Shown one piece after another: positions 30,390-39,134 of a stretch of DNA of 64,000 nt. This DNA is from Crenobacter oryzisoli. GTDB taxonomy: Bacteria; Pseudomonadota; Gammaproteobacteria; Burkholderiales; Chromobacteriaceae. Where the stretch lies: contig NZ_JAUEDK010000005.1 in NCBI RefSeq assembly GCF_030385785.1, forward strand, positions 1 through 64,000. The letters are read 5' to 3'. The stretch's first letter is position 1. Each line of letters begins with the position of its first letter. A program made the translations under genes and the position numbers. A model generated the notes under the pieces. It ran no database searches, was not told where the DNA came from, and was given only the letters and a program-made list of their open reading frames with translations.

Positions 30390-30495
30390 GACTAATCCTC
30401 GTTGCTTCGGAGACGGCGCCCGGATCGTAGCCGGGCACTCTAGGAGTTATCGGGCCGCTTCTGGCGGCCGCGATCTACTGTCTAGGGCGTTGCGT

Positions 30496-31134
30496 TCAAA
30501 CGCTCTTGTTAAAGTAGCTGCGCTGACCGCGCATTTCGGTGATGCAGCGCAACAATAGCTCGAAATCCTCGTCACCATCAACAAAGTTCAGGTGATCGGT
30601 ATTCACGATCAGGAGCGGCGCATTTTCATACCGATGGAAGAACTCGCTATACGCTGCGTGCACCTCGTCGAGAAAACCTTCAGGGAAGCTCATCTCGTAG
30701 TCGCTGCCCTTGGCGGCAACGCGTTTTTGCACCACATCGGGCGACGCCTGCAAGTAGATCACCAGATCCGGCACCGGGTGCTCGGGCATCAGGCGGGCGG
30801 CGATGTAACGGTACAGCGCCAGCTCGTCTTCCTGCAGGATGGTACGGGCGAAAACCGCATCCTTCTCGAACAGGAAATCGGACACGATCGGCGAGGCCAA
30901 CAGGTCGCCGTCGAGCATGGCGCGCGCCTTCTCGGAACGCTGTTGCAGGAACGAGAGCTGGGTAGCCAGGCCGTGCTGGGCTGCGTTGCGATAGAAACGC
31001 GGTAGGAATGGATTGGCCTCGGGCTCTTCGGCCACCAGCTTCACTTCCCAATAGTCGGCCAGCCGACGGGCCAGTTCGGACTTGCCGGCCCCGATCGGGC
31101 CTTCGACCACCACATAGCGCAGGTTAGACATCAT
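30496..31134 (-). CDS. Deoxynucleoside kinase family protein
   Basis: The 212-residue protein is of the dNK/dGK-dAK family: P-loop GPIGAGKS (about 11-18), EEPEANPF, the catalytic-site segment SDFLFEKDAVFA (ERS-like motif region), and DLVIYLQASPDVVQKR with the LID Arg. It phosphorylates deoxynucleosides for salvage; base preference cannot be told. It is embedded between folK and panB on the same strand; gaps of 36 and 106 bases suggest one transcript with a possible internal promoter before panB. Confidence 0.88.
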   Translation of the reverse strand: MMSNLRYVVVEGPIGAGKSELARRLADYWEVKLVAEEPEANPFLPRFYRNAAQHGLATQLSFLQQRSEKARAMLDGDLLASPIVSDFLFEKDAVFARTILQEDELALYRYIAARLMPEHPVPDLVIYLQASPDVVQKRVAAKGSDYEMSFPEGFLDEVHAAYSEFFHRYENAPLLIVNTDHLNFVDGDEDFELLLRCITEMRGQRSYFNKSV

Positions 31135-31170
31135 ACTGTTTCCCCCTGGGTTTTGGTCTATCGCGCCGCT

Positions 31171-31659
31171 TCAGACGGCGTCGTCATACTTTCGGATATC
31201 GTCGCAAGCCAGACCGGCAGCGAGCTGGGCCGCCGTGCCATGCGTGCCCACGGCCACCTCCGGCGCGATCTCGGCCAGCGGCACCAATACGAAGGCACGC
31301 TCGTGCATGCGCGGATGCGGCACGGTCAGACGCTCGTCGTCGAGGGTGACTCCCTCGTACAGCAGCACGTCGAGGTCGAGCACCCGTGGCGCGTTACGGA
31401 AGGTGCGCACCCGCCCGAAACGAGTTTCCACTTCCATCAACGTGTCGAGCAACTGGTGCGGGCTCAGCGAGGTGTCGAGTTCAGCCACTGCGTTGATGAA
31501 GTCGGGCTGGTCGAGGTAACCAACCGGGGCAGTACGGTACAACGACGAGGCGCGCACCAGGCGCACGCCGTCGTTTTCGGCCAGCGCTGCCAGCGCGGCG
31601 CGCACCTGCTCGGCCGGCGCTTCGAGATTGCTGCCCAGGGCGATGAAGGCGCGGCTCAT
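31171..31659 (-). CDS. folK: 2-amino-4-hydroxy-6-hydroxymethyldihydropteridine pyrophosphokinase
   Basis: The 162-residue HPPK transfers pyrophosphate from ATP to the pterin in folate synthesis. It has FIALGSNLEAP at the start and the signature RNAPRVLDLDVLLYEG (about 90-105), followed by VPHPRMHERAFVLVPLAEIAP. The start ATG overlaps the pcnB stop (ATGA). The C-terminal codons contain a 10-base sequence identical to the Neisseria DNA uptake word, judged to be chance. Confidence 0.95.
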   Translation of the reverse strand: MSRAFIALGSNLEAPAEQVRAALAALAENDGVRLVRASSLYRTAPVGYLDQPDFINAVAELDTSLSPHQLLDTLMEVETRFGRVRTFRNAPRVLDLDVLLYEGVTLDDERLTVPHPRMHERAFVLVPLAEIAPEVAVGTHGTAAQLAAGLACDDIRKYDDAV

Positions 31660-33014
31660 GCCCCACCTCCCTGTCCGCCCTGACCGCCACCGGCCGGCTT
31701 GCGACGGCGGCGGCGCTTGCGCTGCGCGGCGGCGCCGGAAGACGGCTCGTCCTTGGCTGTGCGGATCATCTCGAGCCGCTCGTCGTCGTCGGCGTCCTGG
31801 AAATCTCCCCACCACTTGGCGAGGCTCATCGGCACCTCGCCGACCTCGGCGCGCAGCATCAGGAAGTCGTAGGCGGCGCGGAAGCGAGGCTGCTCCACGA
31901 GGCGGAATGGCCGCTGCCCGACCCTGCTGTCAAAGCGCGGCTGCAGCGTCCAGATCTCGCGCATCGTCGCACTGAAGCGGCGCGGGATCGCGAATTCGTT
32001 GTCCTGCTCCGACTCCACGTCGGCCATGGCGCTCATCAGTGCGGGGATCGGTTTCTCGCCGTCGCGCTGATAGCCCTGCCAGCGCTGGTTGACCTGCTGC
32101 CACAGTAAAGTGGCGAGCAGGAAGCCCACCGACACCGGCTTGTCGGCGCGGATGCGCTCGTCGGTCGAGTCGAGCGCCAGCTTGATGAAGGCTTGGCCGC
32201 CGCTGTCGTCCATCACTGCGTCCAACAGCGGGAAAATGCCGCTCGACAGGCCTTCGTCGCGTAGCTTGTTCAGACAGGCGTAGGCATGGCCGGAATGCAA
32301 GAGCTTGAGCATTTCGTCGAACAGTCGCGCCGGCGGCTCCTTCTTCAAAAGGTGCGCATGCGCGGCGATCGGCTTGCGGGTGGCATCGTCGATCTCGAAG
32401 CCAAGCTTGGCGGCCAAACGCACCGCACGCAGCATCCGCACCGGGTCTTCCTGGTAGCGCTTGGCCGGCTGGCCGATCATCACCAGCTTTTTGGCGTGCA
32501 GGTCCTTGGCGCCGTGATGGTAGTCGACGACGGTCTCTTCGGCCGGGTCGTAAAACAGGGCGTTGACGGTGAAGTCGCGGCGGTGTGCATCCTCTTCCTG
32601 GCTGCCATAGGTGTTGTCGGCCATGATCCGACCGCTATCGCTCTTGCTGGCGACTTCGCCACCGCGGAAAGTGGTCACTTCGATGGTTTCCGGTCCTACC
32701 ATTACATGGACGATGCGGAAGCGCCGACCGATGATGCGCGAACGGCGAAACAGGTGATGCACCTGTTCGGGCGTGGCATTGGTGGCAATGTCGAAGTCTT
32801 TTGGCTGCACGCCGAGCATCAGGTCGCGAACGGCACCACCGACCACGTAAGCGGAGAAGCCGGCTTCCTGCAGGCGGGTTACCACCTTGCGGGCGGCGTA
32901 ACTCAGCCCGTCGCGGCGCACGCCGTGCTGGCTGAACGGAATGATTTTGGGCTTGACGCTCTGGCGACCGAGCGCCGGTAGCTTGAGCACACGTCGGATA
33001 AGCTTGCGGATCAT
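31656..33014 (-). CDS. pcnB: Poly(A) polymerase I
   Basis: The 452-residue class II nucleotidyltransferase adds poly(A) tails that hasten RNA decay. The N-terminal catalytic domain has VVGGAVRDLMLGVQPKDFDIATNATPEQV with the metal Asp pair, and RRDFTVNALFYDP. The basic C-terminal tail (QRKRRRRRKPAGGG) is typical of PcnB as against tRNA nucleotidyltransferase. I chose the ATG of MIRKLIRR; a TTG 11 codons upstream is possible, and neither has a clear Shine-Dalgarno. It is first in the minus-strand operon. Confidence 0.93.
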   Translation of the reverse strand: MIRKLIRRVLKLPALGRQSVKPKIIPFSQHGVRRDGLSYAARKVVTRLQEAGFSAYVVGGAVRDLMLGVQPKDFDIATNATPEQVHHLFRRSRIIGRRFRIVHVMVGPETIEVTTFRGGEVASKSDSGRIMADNTYGSQEEDAHRRDFTVNALFYDPAEETVVDYHHGAKDLHAKKLVMIGQPAKRYQEDPVRMLRAVRLAAKLGFEIDDATRKPIAAHAHLLKKEPPARLFDEMLKLLHSGHAYACLNKLRDEGLSSGIFPLLDAVMDDSGGQAFIKLALDSTDERIRADKPVSVGFLLATLLWQQVNQRWQGYQRDGEKPIPALMSAMADVESEQDNEFAIPRRFSATMREIWTLQPRFDSRVGQRPFRLVEQPRFRAAYDFLMLRAEVGEVPMSLAKWWGDFQDADDDERLEMIRTAKDEPSSGAAAQRKRRRRRKPAGGGQGGQGGGA

Positions 33015-33216
33015 TGAGATGGAGAAAAGAAGGAAAAGGATGCGCAAGAAAGGCGAAGAAGGCCAGATTATAGCCTGAATCGCCCACCGAAAAACACCTG
33101 AAACCCAGGTCCTTTATAGCGCGCCGGCCGACCGTGCGGCGCCGACGACAAGCGCGCCGCGGCACTTCGCTCTACAATCGCCGCCATCCGATTGATCGAT
33201 TTTGGAACACCCCGCT

Positions 33217-33921
33217 GTGACCGCTACCCTTGCCCTTGCCCTGCAAACCCGTCCCGACGTGCCGGGCTTTCGCCGCCTGTTCGGCTTTGATGCCGGCATC
33301 AGCGACGAGAATGTCAGCGACTTTGCGCTGCAGCGCCGCCGCGCCGAATCCGGTGGAGAGCAGCTGCCGCCGCACCTGCACCGCATCGTGACGATCGCCG
33401 CCGTGCTGCGCCAGGCCGACGACCAGCTTGTGCTGGCGAGCTTCGCCGGCGACGGCGGCGACGAAGCCGCCCAGTTGACCGCTCTGTTCGCGCTGATCGA
33501 GCAGCACCAGCCCCAGCTGGTCACCTGGGACGGCAATACGCTGCCGGTGCTGCAGCACCGTGCGCTGGTGCACGGGCTGGCCGCCCCCGCTTTCTGTCGC
33601 CTCGCAGCCAGCGAAACCGGCCACCTTGACCTCTCCGCCGCACTGGCACCGCATTCGGCCACCAACAATGTCTCGCTCGACGAGCTGGCGCGGCTGTGTG
33701 GCTTCGCCGGCCGCCGCGGCGCCCACCCCGAAGGGTTGGCCGAAGCCGATGCGTTGGCGCTCTACCAGCTACTGCAGGGCTTCGAGCAACTGCGCGGCGA
33801 GCTGCCGCAGGGCGACCGCCAGCAGGCGCTGCGTGCTCTGCGTCATGCGCTGGCAGCAGAGAGCGATGCCCGCTGGCAGGCGCTGCTGGCGGCCTGGCCT
33901 GCCGCTCCGGCCTCGGCTTGA
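33217..33921 (+). CDS. Predicted 3'-5' exonuclease, PolB-like
   Basis: The roughly 234-residue protein matches the DNA_pol_B_exo2 (PolB-like exonuclease) family: GFDAGISDENV, a LVTWDGNTLPVLQHRAL core (ExoII-like, about 100-117), and NNVSLDELARLCGFAGRRG. The ExoI Asp-x-Glu (family FDIET) is not obvious, as the N-terminal segment reads LALQTRPD, so activity is uncertain. The likely start is GTG at 33217 (GGA about 10 bases upstream); TTG at 33202 is an alternative. It is divergent from pcnB. Confidence 0.75.
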   Translation: MTATLALALQTRPDVPGFRRLFGFDAGISDENVSDFALQRRRAESGGEQLPPHLHRIVTIAAVLRQADDQLVLASFAGDGGDEAAQLTALFALIEQHQPQLVTWDGNTLPVLQHRALVHGLAAPAFCRLAASETGHLDLSAALAPHSATNNVSLDELARLCGFAGRRGAHPEGLAEADALALYQLLQGFEQLRGELPQGDRQQALRALRHALAAESDARWQALLAAWPAAPASA

Positions 33922-33946
33922 CAGCATCTGGCCGCAGGCGTAGGCT
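33918..33946 (+). promoter_or_regulatory. Candidate sigma-70 promoter of the small RNA unit
   Basis: Consensus TTGACA at 33918-33923 overlaps the stop codon of the exonuclease gene; 17 bases later comes TAGGCT at 33941-33946. The -35 match is perfect, while the -10 matches at three key positions. Confidence 0.5.
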
Positions 33947-33950
33947 GACT

Positions 33951-34057
33951 CTTGCGCCGATTTGATGACCGCTTGCGGGCGCAAGGACGAAATAAATCCA
34001 GCTAAAGCGTCGGAACCGGTAACCCCGCATCCGTCGTTTGGACATGCGGGGTTTTTC
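33951..34057 (+). ncRNA. Candidate small structured RNA
   Basis: A self-contained unit: promoter upstream, then an 8-bp stem CTTGCGCC/GGCGCAAG (33951-33958 with 33978-33985), a single-stranded-looking stretch with GCTAAAGCGTCG (34001-34012), and a 10-bp terminator stem ending in five T. It has no open frame and matches no riboswitch or RNA class I know. It could be a small regulatory RNA or a leader whose terminator controls the next gene. Confidence 0.45.
34021..34057 (+). terminator. Rho-independent terminator
   Basis: The stem AACCCCGCAT/ATGCGGGGTT (34021-34030 with 34044-34053) is followed by TTTTC. It ends the candidate RNA and lies 230 bases before the next gene. Confidence 0.88.
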
Positions 34058-34286
34058 ATGTCCGCACGGTTTTCCCTCCCGCCAGCGTCCTCCCGAATCG
34101 ACCACCCTTGGTGCTACAGGCACCGGCGCCGTTTTAATCGACAACTTGCAGGGCGCCGAGAACCCGTTACAGACCTTTTTGCCGCCAAGGCGGCTGTCGC
34201 GACGGAATTCTTAAAGCTGCTAAAGCGTCGCCTGGCGACGAGCCGGGCGCGCGCAAACCGCTACCCGACTTGATAAAGGACGCCTC
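34058..34286 (+). promoter_or_regulatory. Leader region of the orphan 101-residue gene
   Basis: It contains a 6-bp GC hairpin at 34181-34194, a second at 34226-34240 (CGTCGC/GCGACG), and a repeat of the 12-mer GCTAAAGCGTCG (34219-34230) also found inside the candidate RNA. AAAGGACG 7 bases before the ATG is the ribosome binding site. Confidence 0.4.
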
Positions 34287-34592
34287 ATGTACGACTGCCA
34301 GCGTGACGACTACACCGATTTTTCCGTTAACGACTACGCTCCCACTATCCGCCCACGCCCCTTGTGTGGCAACGTGATAGCCACTGCCGCCAGCCCGAGC
34401 GAACAACCCGAATTGATCGAACTGGTGCAGTTTGCCGGCGGGCTCGGCTACTCCGCCAATCTCCACCACGACACAGTAACGCTCGGCGACGTCAGCCTCG
34501 GTGACGCGCTGGCGATCAATGCCCGCTTCGGCGCCACGCTGGTGATCTGTGCAGACCTGCGCCGCAACCCGCCGATCCGCTTCGACGACTAA
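34287..34592 (+). CDS. Hypothetical protein (101 residues)
   Basis: I do not recognise this family. The protein is soluble and acidic at the N terminus (MYDCQRDDYTDFSVNDY), with a compact second half (LVQFAGGLGYSANLHHDTVTLGDVSLGDALAINARFGATLVICADLRR) that looks like an alternating beta/alpha domain. It has a good Shine-Dalgarno and its own terminator downstream, so it is likely expressed. The unusually structured leader suggests regulation. Confidence 0.65.
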   Translation: MYDCQRDDYTDFSVNDYAPTIRPRPLCGNVIATAASPSEQPELIELVQFAGGLGYSANLHHDTVTLGDVSLGDALAINARFGATLVICADLRRNPPIRFDD

Positions 34593-34604
34593 GCCCGCCC
34601 CGAC

Positions 34605-34634
34605 AGGACAAAGCCCGCCCCCCGACGCTATAAT
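34605..34634 (+). promoter_or_regulatory. Candidate norM promoter
   Basis: AGGACA at 34605-34610 and TATAAT at 34629-34634 are spaced 18 bases apart. The -10 lies in the loop of the preceding terminator, about 33 bases before the norM start codon. Confidence 0.5.
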
Positions 34635-34646
34635 CGGGGGCTTTTC
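34618..34646 (+). terminator. Terminator of the orphan gene, overlapping the norM promoter
   Basis: The stem CCCCCGA/TCGGGGG (34619-34625 with 34634-34640) is followed by CTTTTC. Its loop contains most of a perfect TATAAT. Confidence 0.75.
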
Positions 34647-34666
34647 TTCATTCTTGTCCGGGACTT

Positions 34667-36067
34667 ATGCTCTTCGAGCTCAAGCGTGCCCCGCGCGCCG
34701 AGATCCGGCGCGAAGCCGGCACCCTGATCCATCTGGCCCTGCCGATGCTGATCGCCCAGGTAGCGCAGGTCGGCACCGGCTTCGTCGACACGGTGATGGC
34801 CGGTCGCGTCGGCACCGGTGATCTGGCCGCCGCCGCGCTGGGCAGCAGCGTGTTCATCACCCTGTACGTCACGCTGATGGGGGTCGCGACCTCGCTCAAC
34901 CCCATCCTGTCGCAGCTCTACGGCGCCGACGACAAACGGGCGATCGGCGAGACCGGCCGCCAGGGGCTGTGGTTCGGCCTCATGCTCGGCCTGTTCGGCA
35001 TGGCGCTGATGTTCGCGCTGCAAGCACCATTGCGCGCCTGGCTGACGCTGCCGACCGAGGTCGAAGACAAAATCATGCTGTTCATCACCGGCGCGGCGCT
35101 CGGCATGCCAGCGGCGATGATGCACCGGGCGCTACACGCGTACGCCTCGAGCCTGGGCCGGCCCAAGGCGATCATGTACGTCAGCATCACAGCACTGTTG
35201 CTCAACATCCCGCTCAACTACGCCTTCATCCACGGCCTGCTCGGCCTGCCAAAGATGGGCGGAGCCGGTTGCGGCTGGGCGACCGGCACGGTGTTCTGGT
35301 TCAACGCAATCGCACTGTTCTGCTACATCGCCCGCCATGAGTATTTCAAGCCGTTTGGTCTGACCGAGCGCTTCAGTCGTCCAAGCCCGAAACGATTCAA
35401 AGAGTTCCTGCGCCTCGGTCTGCCGATGGGCCTGTCGTACTTCGTCGAGGTTAGCCTGTTCACCTTCATCGCGTTCCTGATCACCGGCTTCGGCACGGTA
35501 TACGTAGCGAGCCAGCAGGCGGTGATCAACTTTTGCAGCCTCGTCTACATGGTGCCGCAGAGCGTGTCGACCGCGCTGTCGGTGCGAGTCGGCCAGAACG
35601 TTGGCGCCGGCAACCCGCATGGCGCGCGCTTCGTCAGTGCGGTCGGTCTTGGCGTCGGCTTCGCCGCGGCGCTGTTGATCGCTCTCCTCGTACTACTGCT
35701 GCGCACTCTGATCATGCAGATGTATTCGACCGACCCCCAGGTAGTAACGATCGGCGCGACGCTATTGATCTTCGCCGCCTTCTTCCAGCTCAGCGATGCC
35801 ACCCAGACCATCGCCTCTGGCGCGCTGCGCGGTTACAAACTGACTACCGTGCCGATGATGATCCACAGCGTGTCGTTCTGGGGCGTGGGCCTCGGGCTTG
35901 GCAGCTGGCTCGGTCTGTCGCACGGCGACCTGCTCGGCTACACGCGGCCGATGGGCGTGTACGGCTTCTGGGTCGCGCTGGTGATCAGCCTGACCGCCGC
36001 GGCGATCCTGCTGGTCAGCTATCTGTCGTATGCCAGCCGTCAGCGGCTGGCACACTCACCACAATAA
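34667..36067 (+). CDS. MATE family efflux transporter, NorM type
   Basis: The 466-residue, 12-helix Na+- or H+-coupled multidrug exporter has two MatE domains: HLALPMLIAQVAQVGTGFVDTVMAGRVG at the start, NPILSQLYGADDKR, and SVRVGQNVGAGNPHGARF in the second half are NorM-branch hallmarks. It is a different branch from the DinF-like gene at 9890. The gap to murB is 12 bases, so the two may be co-transcribed. Confidence 0.92.
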   Translation: MLFELKRAPRAEIRREAGTLIHLALPMLIAQVAQVGTGFVDTVMAGRVGTGDLAAAALGSSVFITLYVTLMGVATSLNPILSQLYGADDKRAIGETGRQGLWFGLMLGLFGMALMFALQAPLRAWLTLPTEVEDKIMLFITGAALGMPAAMMHRALHAYASSLGRPKAIMYVSITALLLNIPLNYAFIHGLLGLPKMGGAGCGWATGTVFWFNAIALFCYIARHEYFKPFGLTERFSRPSPKRFKEFLRLGLPMGLSYFVEVSLFTFIAFLITGFGTVYVASQQAVINFCSLVYMVPQSVSTALSVRVGQNVGAGNPHGARFVSAVGLGVGFAAALLIALLVLLLRTLIMQMYSTDPQVVTIGATLLIFAAFFQLSDATQTIASGALRGYKLTTVPMMIHSVSFWGVGLGLGSWLGLSHGDLLGYTRPMGVYGFWVALVISLTAAAILLVSYLSYASRQRLAHSPQ

Positions 36068-36079
36068 GGTTGTCATCCC

Positions 36080-37105
36080 GTGAGCCTCACCTTTGTCTCT
36101 GACCACCCGCTAACCTCGCTCAATACCTTCGGTATCGCCGTGAGAGCGCGCCACTTCACCCCGCTGGCTGAGCTGACCGACCTGCCGGCGCTCTTGGCGA
36201 GCGAGCCGTATCGCACCGGACCAGTGCTGTGGCTAGGTGGTGGCAGCAACCTGCTGTTCACCCGCGACTACCCGGGGCTGGTCATTAAGGTGGCACTGAA
36301 AGGGATTCGGGTACTGGAAGAAGATGGCAACACCGTGTTGGTTGAGGCCGCTGCCGGCGAAACCTGGCACGACTTCGTCTGTCACACCCTGGCCGAGGGC
36401 TGGAGCGGACTCGAGAACCTGAGCCTGATCCCCGGCACTGTCGGCGCTGCACCGATCCAGAACATCGGCGCCTACGGCGTCGAGGTGAAGGACGCGCTCG
36501 AGAGCGTGGTGTGTGCCGACCTGACTCGTGGCGGCGAGCCTGTTGCCCTGAGCTGCGCCGACTGCCGCTTCGGCTACCGCGACAGCGTGTTCAAGCACGA
36601 GGCCGCCGGCCGCCTGTTGGTCACCGCGGTGCGCTTCCGCCTGTCGCGTCACGCCACGCTCAAGACCGGCTATGGCGATATTCAGCGCGAGCTGGACACA
36701 CAGGGCATCAGCGCACCGACCGCGCAGGACGTCGCGCGCGCGGTGATCGCAATCCGGCAGAGCAAGCTGCCCGACCCGGCAGTGCTCGGCAACGCCGGCA
36801 GCTTCTTCAAGAACCCGGTGATCGACACCGAGCAGGCCGACGCGCTGTTGGCCCGTTTCCCTACCTTGCCGCACTACCCGGCGCCGACCAACCGGGTAAA
36901 GCTTGCCGCCGGATGGCTGATCGACCAAGCCGGCCTGAAGGGCTACCGCCAAGGCGCCGCTGGAGTCCACGAGAAACAGGCGCTGGTGCTGGTCAACCAC
37001 GGCGGTGCCAGCGGCAGCGAAATCCGCGCGCTGGCCCAACATGTGCAGGACACGGTGCAAGAGCGCTATGGCGTTGCGCTGGAGCCGGAACCACTAGTGC
37101 TCTGA
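36080..37105 (+). CDS. murB: UDP-N-acetylenolpyruvoylglucosamine reductase (type I)
   Basis: The 341-residue FAD enzyme reduces UDP-GlcNAc-enolpyruvate with NADPH to UDP-MurNAc in peptidoglycan synthesis. NTFGIAVRA, LGGGSNLLF (FAD), IPGTVGAAPIQNIGAYGVEV, the catalytic Tyr/Arg in FGYRDSVFK, GNAGSFFKNPVI with the proton-donor Ser, and a type I length are all present. Translation starts at GTG (36080). Confidence 0.95.
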   Translation: MSLTFVSDHPLTSLNTFGIAVRARHFTPLAELTDLPALLASEPYRTGPVLWLGGGSNLLFTRDYPGLVIKVALKGIRVLEEDGNTVLVEAAAGETWHDFVCHTLAEGWSGLENLSLIPGTVGAAPIQNIGAYGVEVKDALESVVCADLTRGGEPVALSCADCRFGYRDSVFKHEAAGRLLVTAVRFRLSRHATLKTGYGDIQRELDTQGISAPTAQDVARAVIAIRQSKLPDPAVLGNAGSFFKNPVIDTEQADALLARFPTLPHYPAPTNRVKLAAGWLIDQAGLKGYRQGAAGVHEKQALVLVNHGGASGSEIRALAQHVQDTVQERYGVALEPEPLVL

Positions 37106-37427
37106 CCCCACCTATCCCTTCCCCCCCATTCGGCCAACCTTGCGCAAGGTTGGCCGAATCGTTTCTGCCTTGCCGCAAACCATATTGCCGTTGCCCAAAA
37201 ACCACAGCAACAGTCAATCTATTGGACATCACGTCGTGCATTTTTGCGAAATTCTACATTTAGTCTGATTTATTTCATCGAATTTCTGCACAAAAGTAAG
37301 CCGCATTGATTTTTCTTTGACGTTTTGTCGTTTGTTCGCCAGTCTGAAATAAGACCCGCCCTCGCCGGCAACTGCGATCCAGCCACCAGCGAGAAGGCGG
37401 CAACGCCATAAGACAAGGGAAATCACC
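37106..37427. other. murB-leuA intergenic region with 32-base palindrome
   Basis: A perfect 32-base palindrome lies at 37128-37159 (ATTCGGCCAACCT arms around TGCGCA). It is followed by CGTTTCTG and probably serves as the murB terminator. From about 37195 to 37345 the DNA is AT-rich and likely carries the leuA promoter. No T-box, leader peptide with Leu codons or riboswitch was recognised. Confidence 0.6.
37128..37159 (+). terminator. Probable murB terminator (perfect palindrome)
   Basis: A 13-bp or longer stem with a short loop; the T run is weak, so it could also be a protein-binding site. Confidence 0.5.
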
Positions 37428-39134
37428 ATGAGCATGCACCCCACCCCCAGTAGCAAGTACCGGGCATTCCAGCCCATCGACCTGCCAGACAGGCAGTGGC
37501 CGAGTCGGCGCATTACCCACGCGCCGATCTGGATGAGCACCGACCTGCGCGACGGCAACCAGTCGTTGATCGAACCAATGAGTGTCACCAAGAAGCTGAA
37601 GATGTTCGAGACACTGATCGGCATCGGCATGAAGGAAATCGAGGTGGCATTCCCATCCGCCTCGCAGACCGACTATGATTTCGTGCGCAAGCTGATCGAG
37701 GAAGACCGCATTCCTGCCGACGTGACGATCGAGGTGTTGACGCAGTCGCGCGAGGACCTGATTCGACGCACCGTCGACTCGCTCACCGGCGCCCGCCGCG
37801 CCATCGTCCACCTCTACAACGCGATCGCGCCGAGCTTCCGCCGCATCGTGTTCAACGCCAGCCGCGACGAGGTGAAAGAACTAGCGCTCAGCGGCACCCG
37901 ATTGATCAAGGCATTGACCGACAGCCGCCCGGACACCGAATGGGTGTTCGAGTACTCGCCAGAAACCTTTTCGATGAGTGAGATCGACTTCGCACTCGAA
38001 GTGTGCGACGCGGTATCGGCGATTTGGCAGCCGACGCCAGAGCGCAAAATGATCATCAACCTGCCGGCGACGGTCGAGATGTCCACGCCGAACACCTACG
38101 CCGACCAGATCGAGTGGATGCACCGCCATCTTGCACGTCGCGACAGCATCGTATTGTCGGTCCACCCGCACAACGACCGCGGCACCGCCGTGGCGGCGGC
38201 TGAACTCGCGCAGATGGCCGGAGCCGACCGGGTGGAGGGCTGCCTGTTCGCCAGCGGCGAGCGCACCGGCAACGTCGACCTCGTGACCTTGGCGCTCAAT
38301 CTGTACAGCCAGGGCATCGCGCCGGGTCTCGACTTTTCCGACATCGACGCGGTGCGTCAGGTCGCCGAATACTGCACCGGCCTGCCGGTGCATCCGCGTC
38401 ACCCTTACGCCGGCGACCTGGTATTCACCGCCTTCTCCGGCTCGCATCAAGACGCGATCAAGAAAGGTATGGCGGCACAACGCTCCGACGTACCGTGGGA
38501 AGTGCCCTATTTGCCGATCGACCCAGCCGACGTCGGCCGCAACTATGACGCGGTGATCCGCGTCAACAGCCAGTCAGGCAAGGGCGGGGTCAGCTACCTG
38601 TTGCAGCACGAGCACGGCTTCGACCTGCCACGCCGTCTGCAGATCGAATTCTCGCGCGCGATCCAGCGCATCAGCGATCTGACGGGCAAAGAAGTGCACG
38701 GCGACGACATCTACGCGCTGTTCAAATCCGAATATCTCGACCAGACCGCACCGTACGGCTACCGTCATCACCGCGTCAGTGGCGCCAGCGGCGAACCGGT
38801 GACAGTCAACGCCGAATTGGACGTAGCCGGCATGCGCTGCACTGTTGAAGGCAGTGGCAGCGGGCCGCTTGAGGCCTTCATAAATGCGGTCAACGCTGTA
38901 CTGGGCCTCGAAGTGCTGGTTCTCGACTACCACGAGCACGCGATCGGTAGCGGCGCAGATGCGCAGGCAGCCTGTTATATCGAAATGCGCGTAAAGGGCG
39001 GGGCGACGCTATTCGGCGTCGGGGTCGACAAGGACATCATCGCCGCGGCGATTCGCGCGGTGCTGTCCGGGGTGAACCGGCAAAGCCTCGCTGGTGGCAT
39101 CGAGAAACCCACGAGCCAGACCTTCGCCATCTGA
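37428..39134 (+). CDS. leuA: 2-isopropylmalate synthase, long (LeuA2) form
   Basis: The 568-residue enzyme condenses acetyl-CoA with 2-oxoisovalerate, the first step of leucine synthesis. The TIM-barrel N-terminal domain has DLRDGNQSL (metal Asp) and [11 protein letters not shown] (metal His pair), and a C-terminal regulatory domain (about 430-568, LeuA dimer/allosteric fold) should bind leucine. The N-terminal extension ([20 protein letters not shown]) and length mark the type found in actinobacteria and some proteobacteria rather than the 510-residue type. It stands alone. Confidence 0.95.
   Translation: MSMHPTPSSKYRAFQPIDLPDRQWPSRRITHAPIWMSTDLRDGNQSLIEPMSVTKKLKMFETLIGIGMKEIEVAFPSASQTDYDFVRKLIEEDRIPADVTIEVLTQSREDLIRRTVDSLTGARRAIVHLYNAIAPSFRRIVFNASRDEVKELALSGTRLIKALTDSRPDTEWVFEYSPETFSMSEIDFALEVCDAVSAIWQPTPERKMIINLPATVEMSTPNTYADQIEWMHRHLARRDSIVLSVHPHNDRGTAVAAAELAQMAGADRVEGCLFASGERTGNVDLVTLALNLYSQGIAPGLDFSDIDAVRQVAEYCTGLPVHPRHPYAGDLVFTAFSGSHQDAIKKGMAAQRSDVPWEVPYLPIDPADVGRNYDAVIRVNSQSGKGGVSYLLQHEHGFDLPRRLQIEFSRAIQRISDLTGKEVHGDDIYALFKSEYLDQTAPYGYRHHRVSGASGEPVTVNAELDVAGMRCTVEGSGSGPLEAFINAVNAVLGLEVLVLDYHEHAIGSGADAQAACYIEMRVKGGATLFGVGVDKDIIAAAIRAVLSGVNRQSLAGGIEKPTSQTFAI

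Noticed and set aside
31170-31179. TTCAGACGGC, the complement of the 10-base Neisseria DNA uptake sequence
   Set aside because: I noticed one copy in 64 kb, and it overlaps the folK stop codon. Genomes that use uptake sequences carry them about every kilobase, so this is chance.
33918-34057. Possible known riboswitch (SAM, c-di-GMP, guanidine, cobalamin, TPP)
   Set aside because: None of the consensus words of those classes was found; kept only as an unclassified RNA candidate.
37160-37427. Leucine attenuator or T-box before leuA
   Set aside because: No leader peptide with consecutive Leu codons and no T-box or specifier structure was seen.
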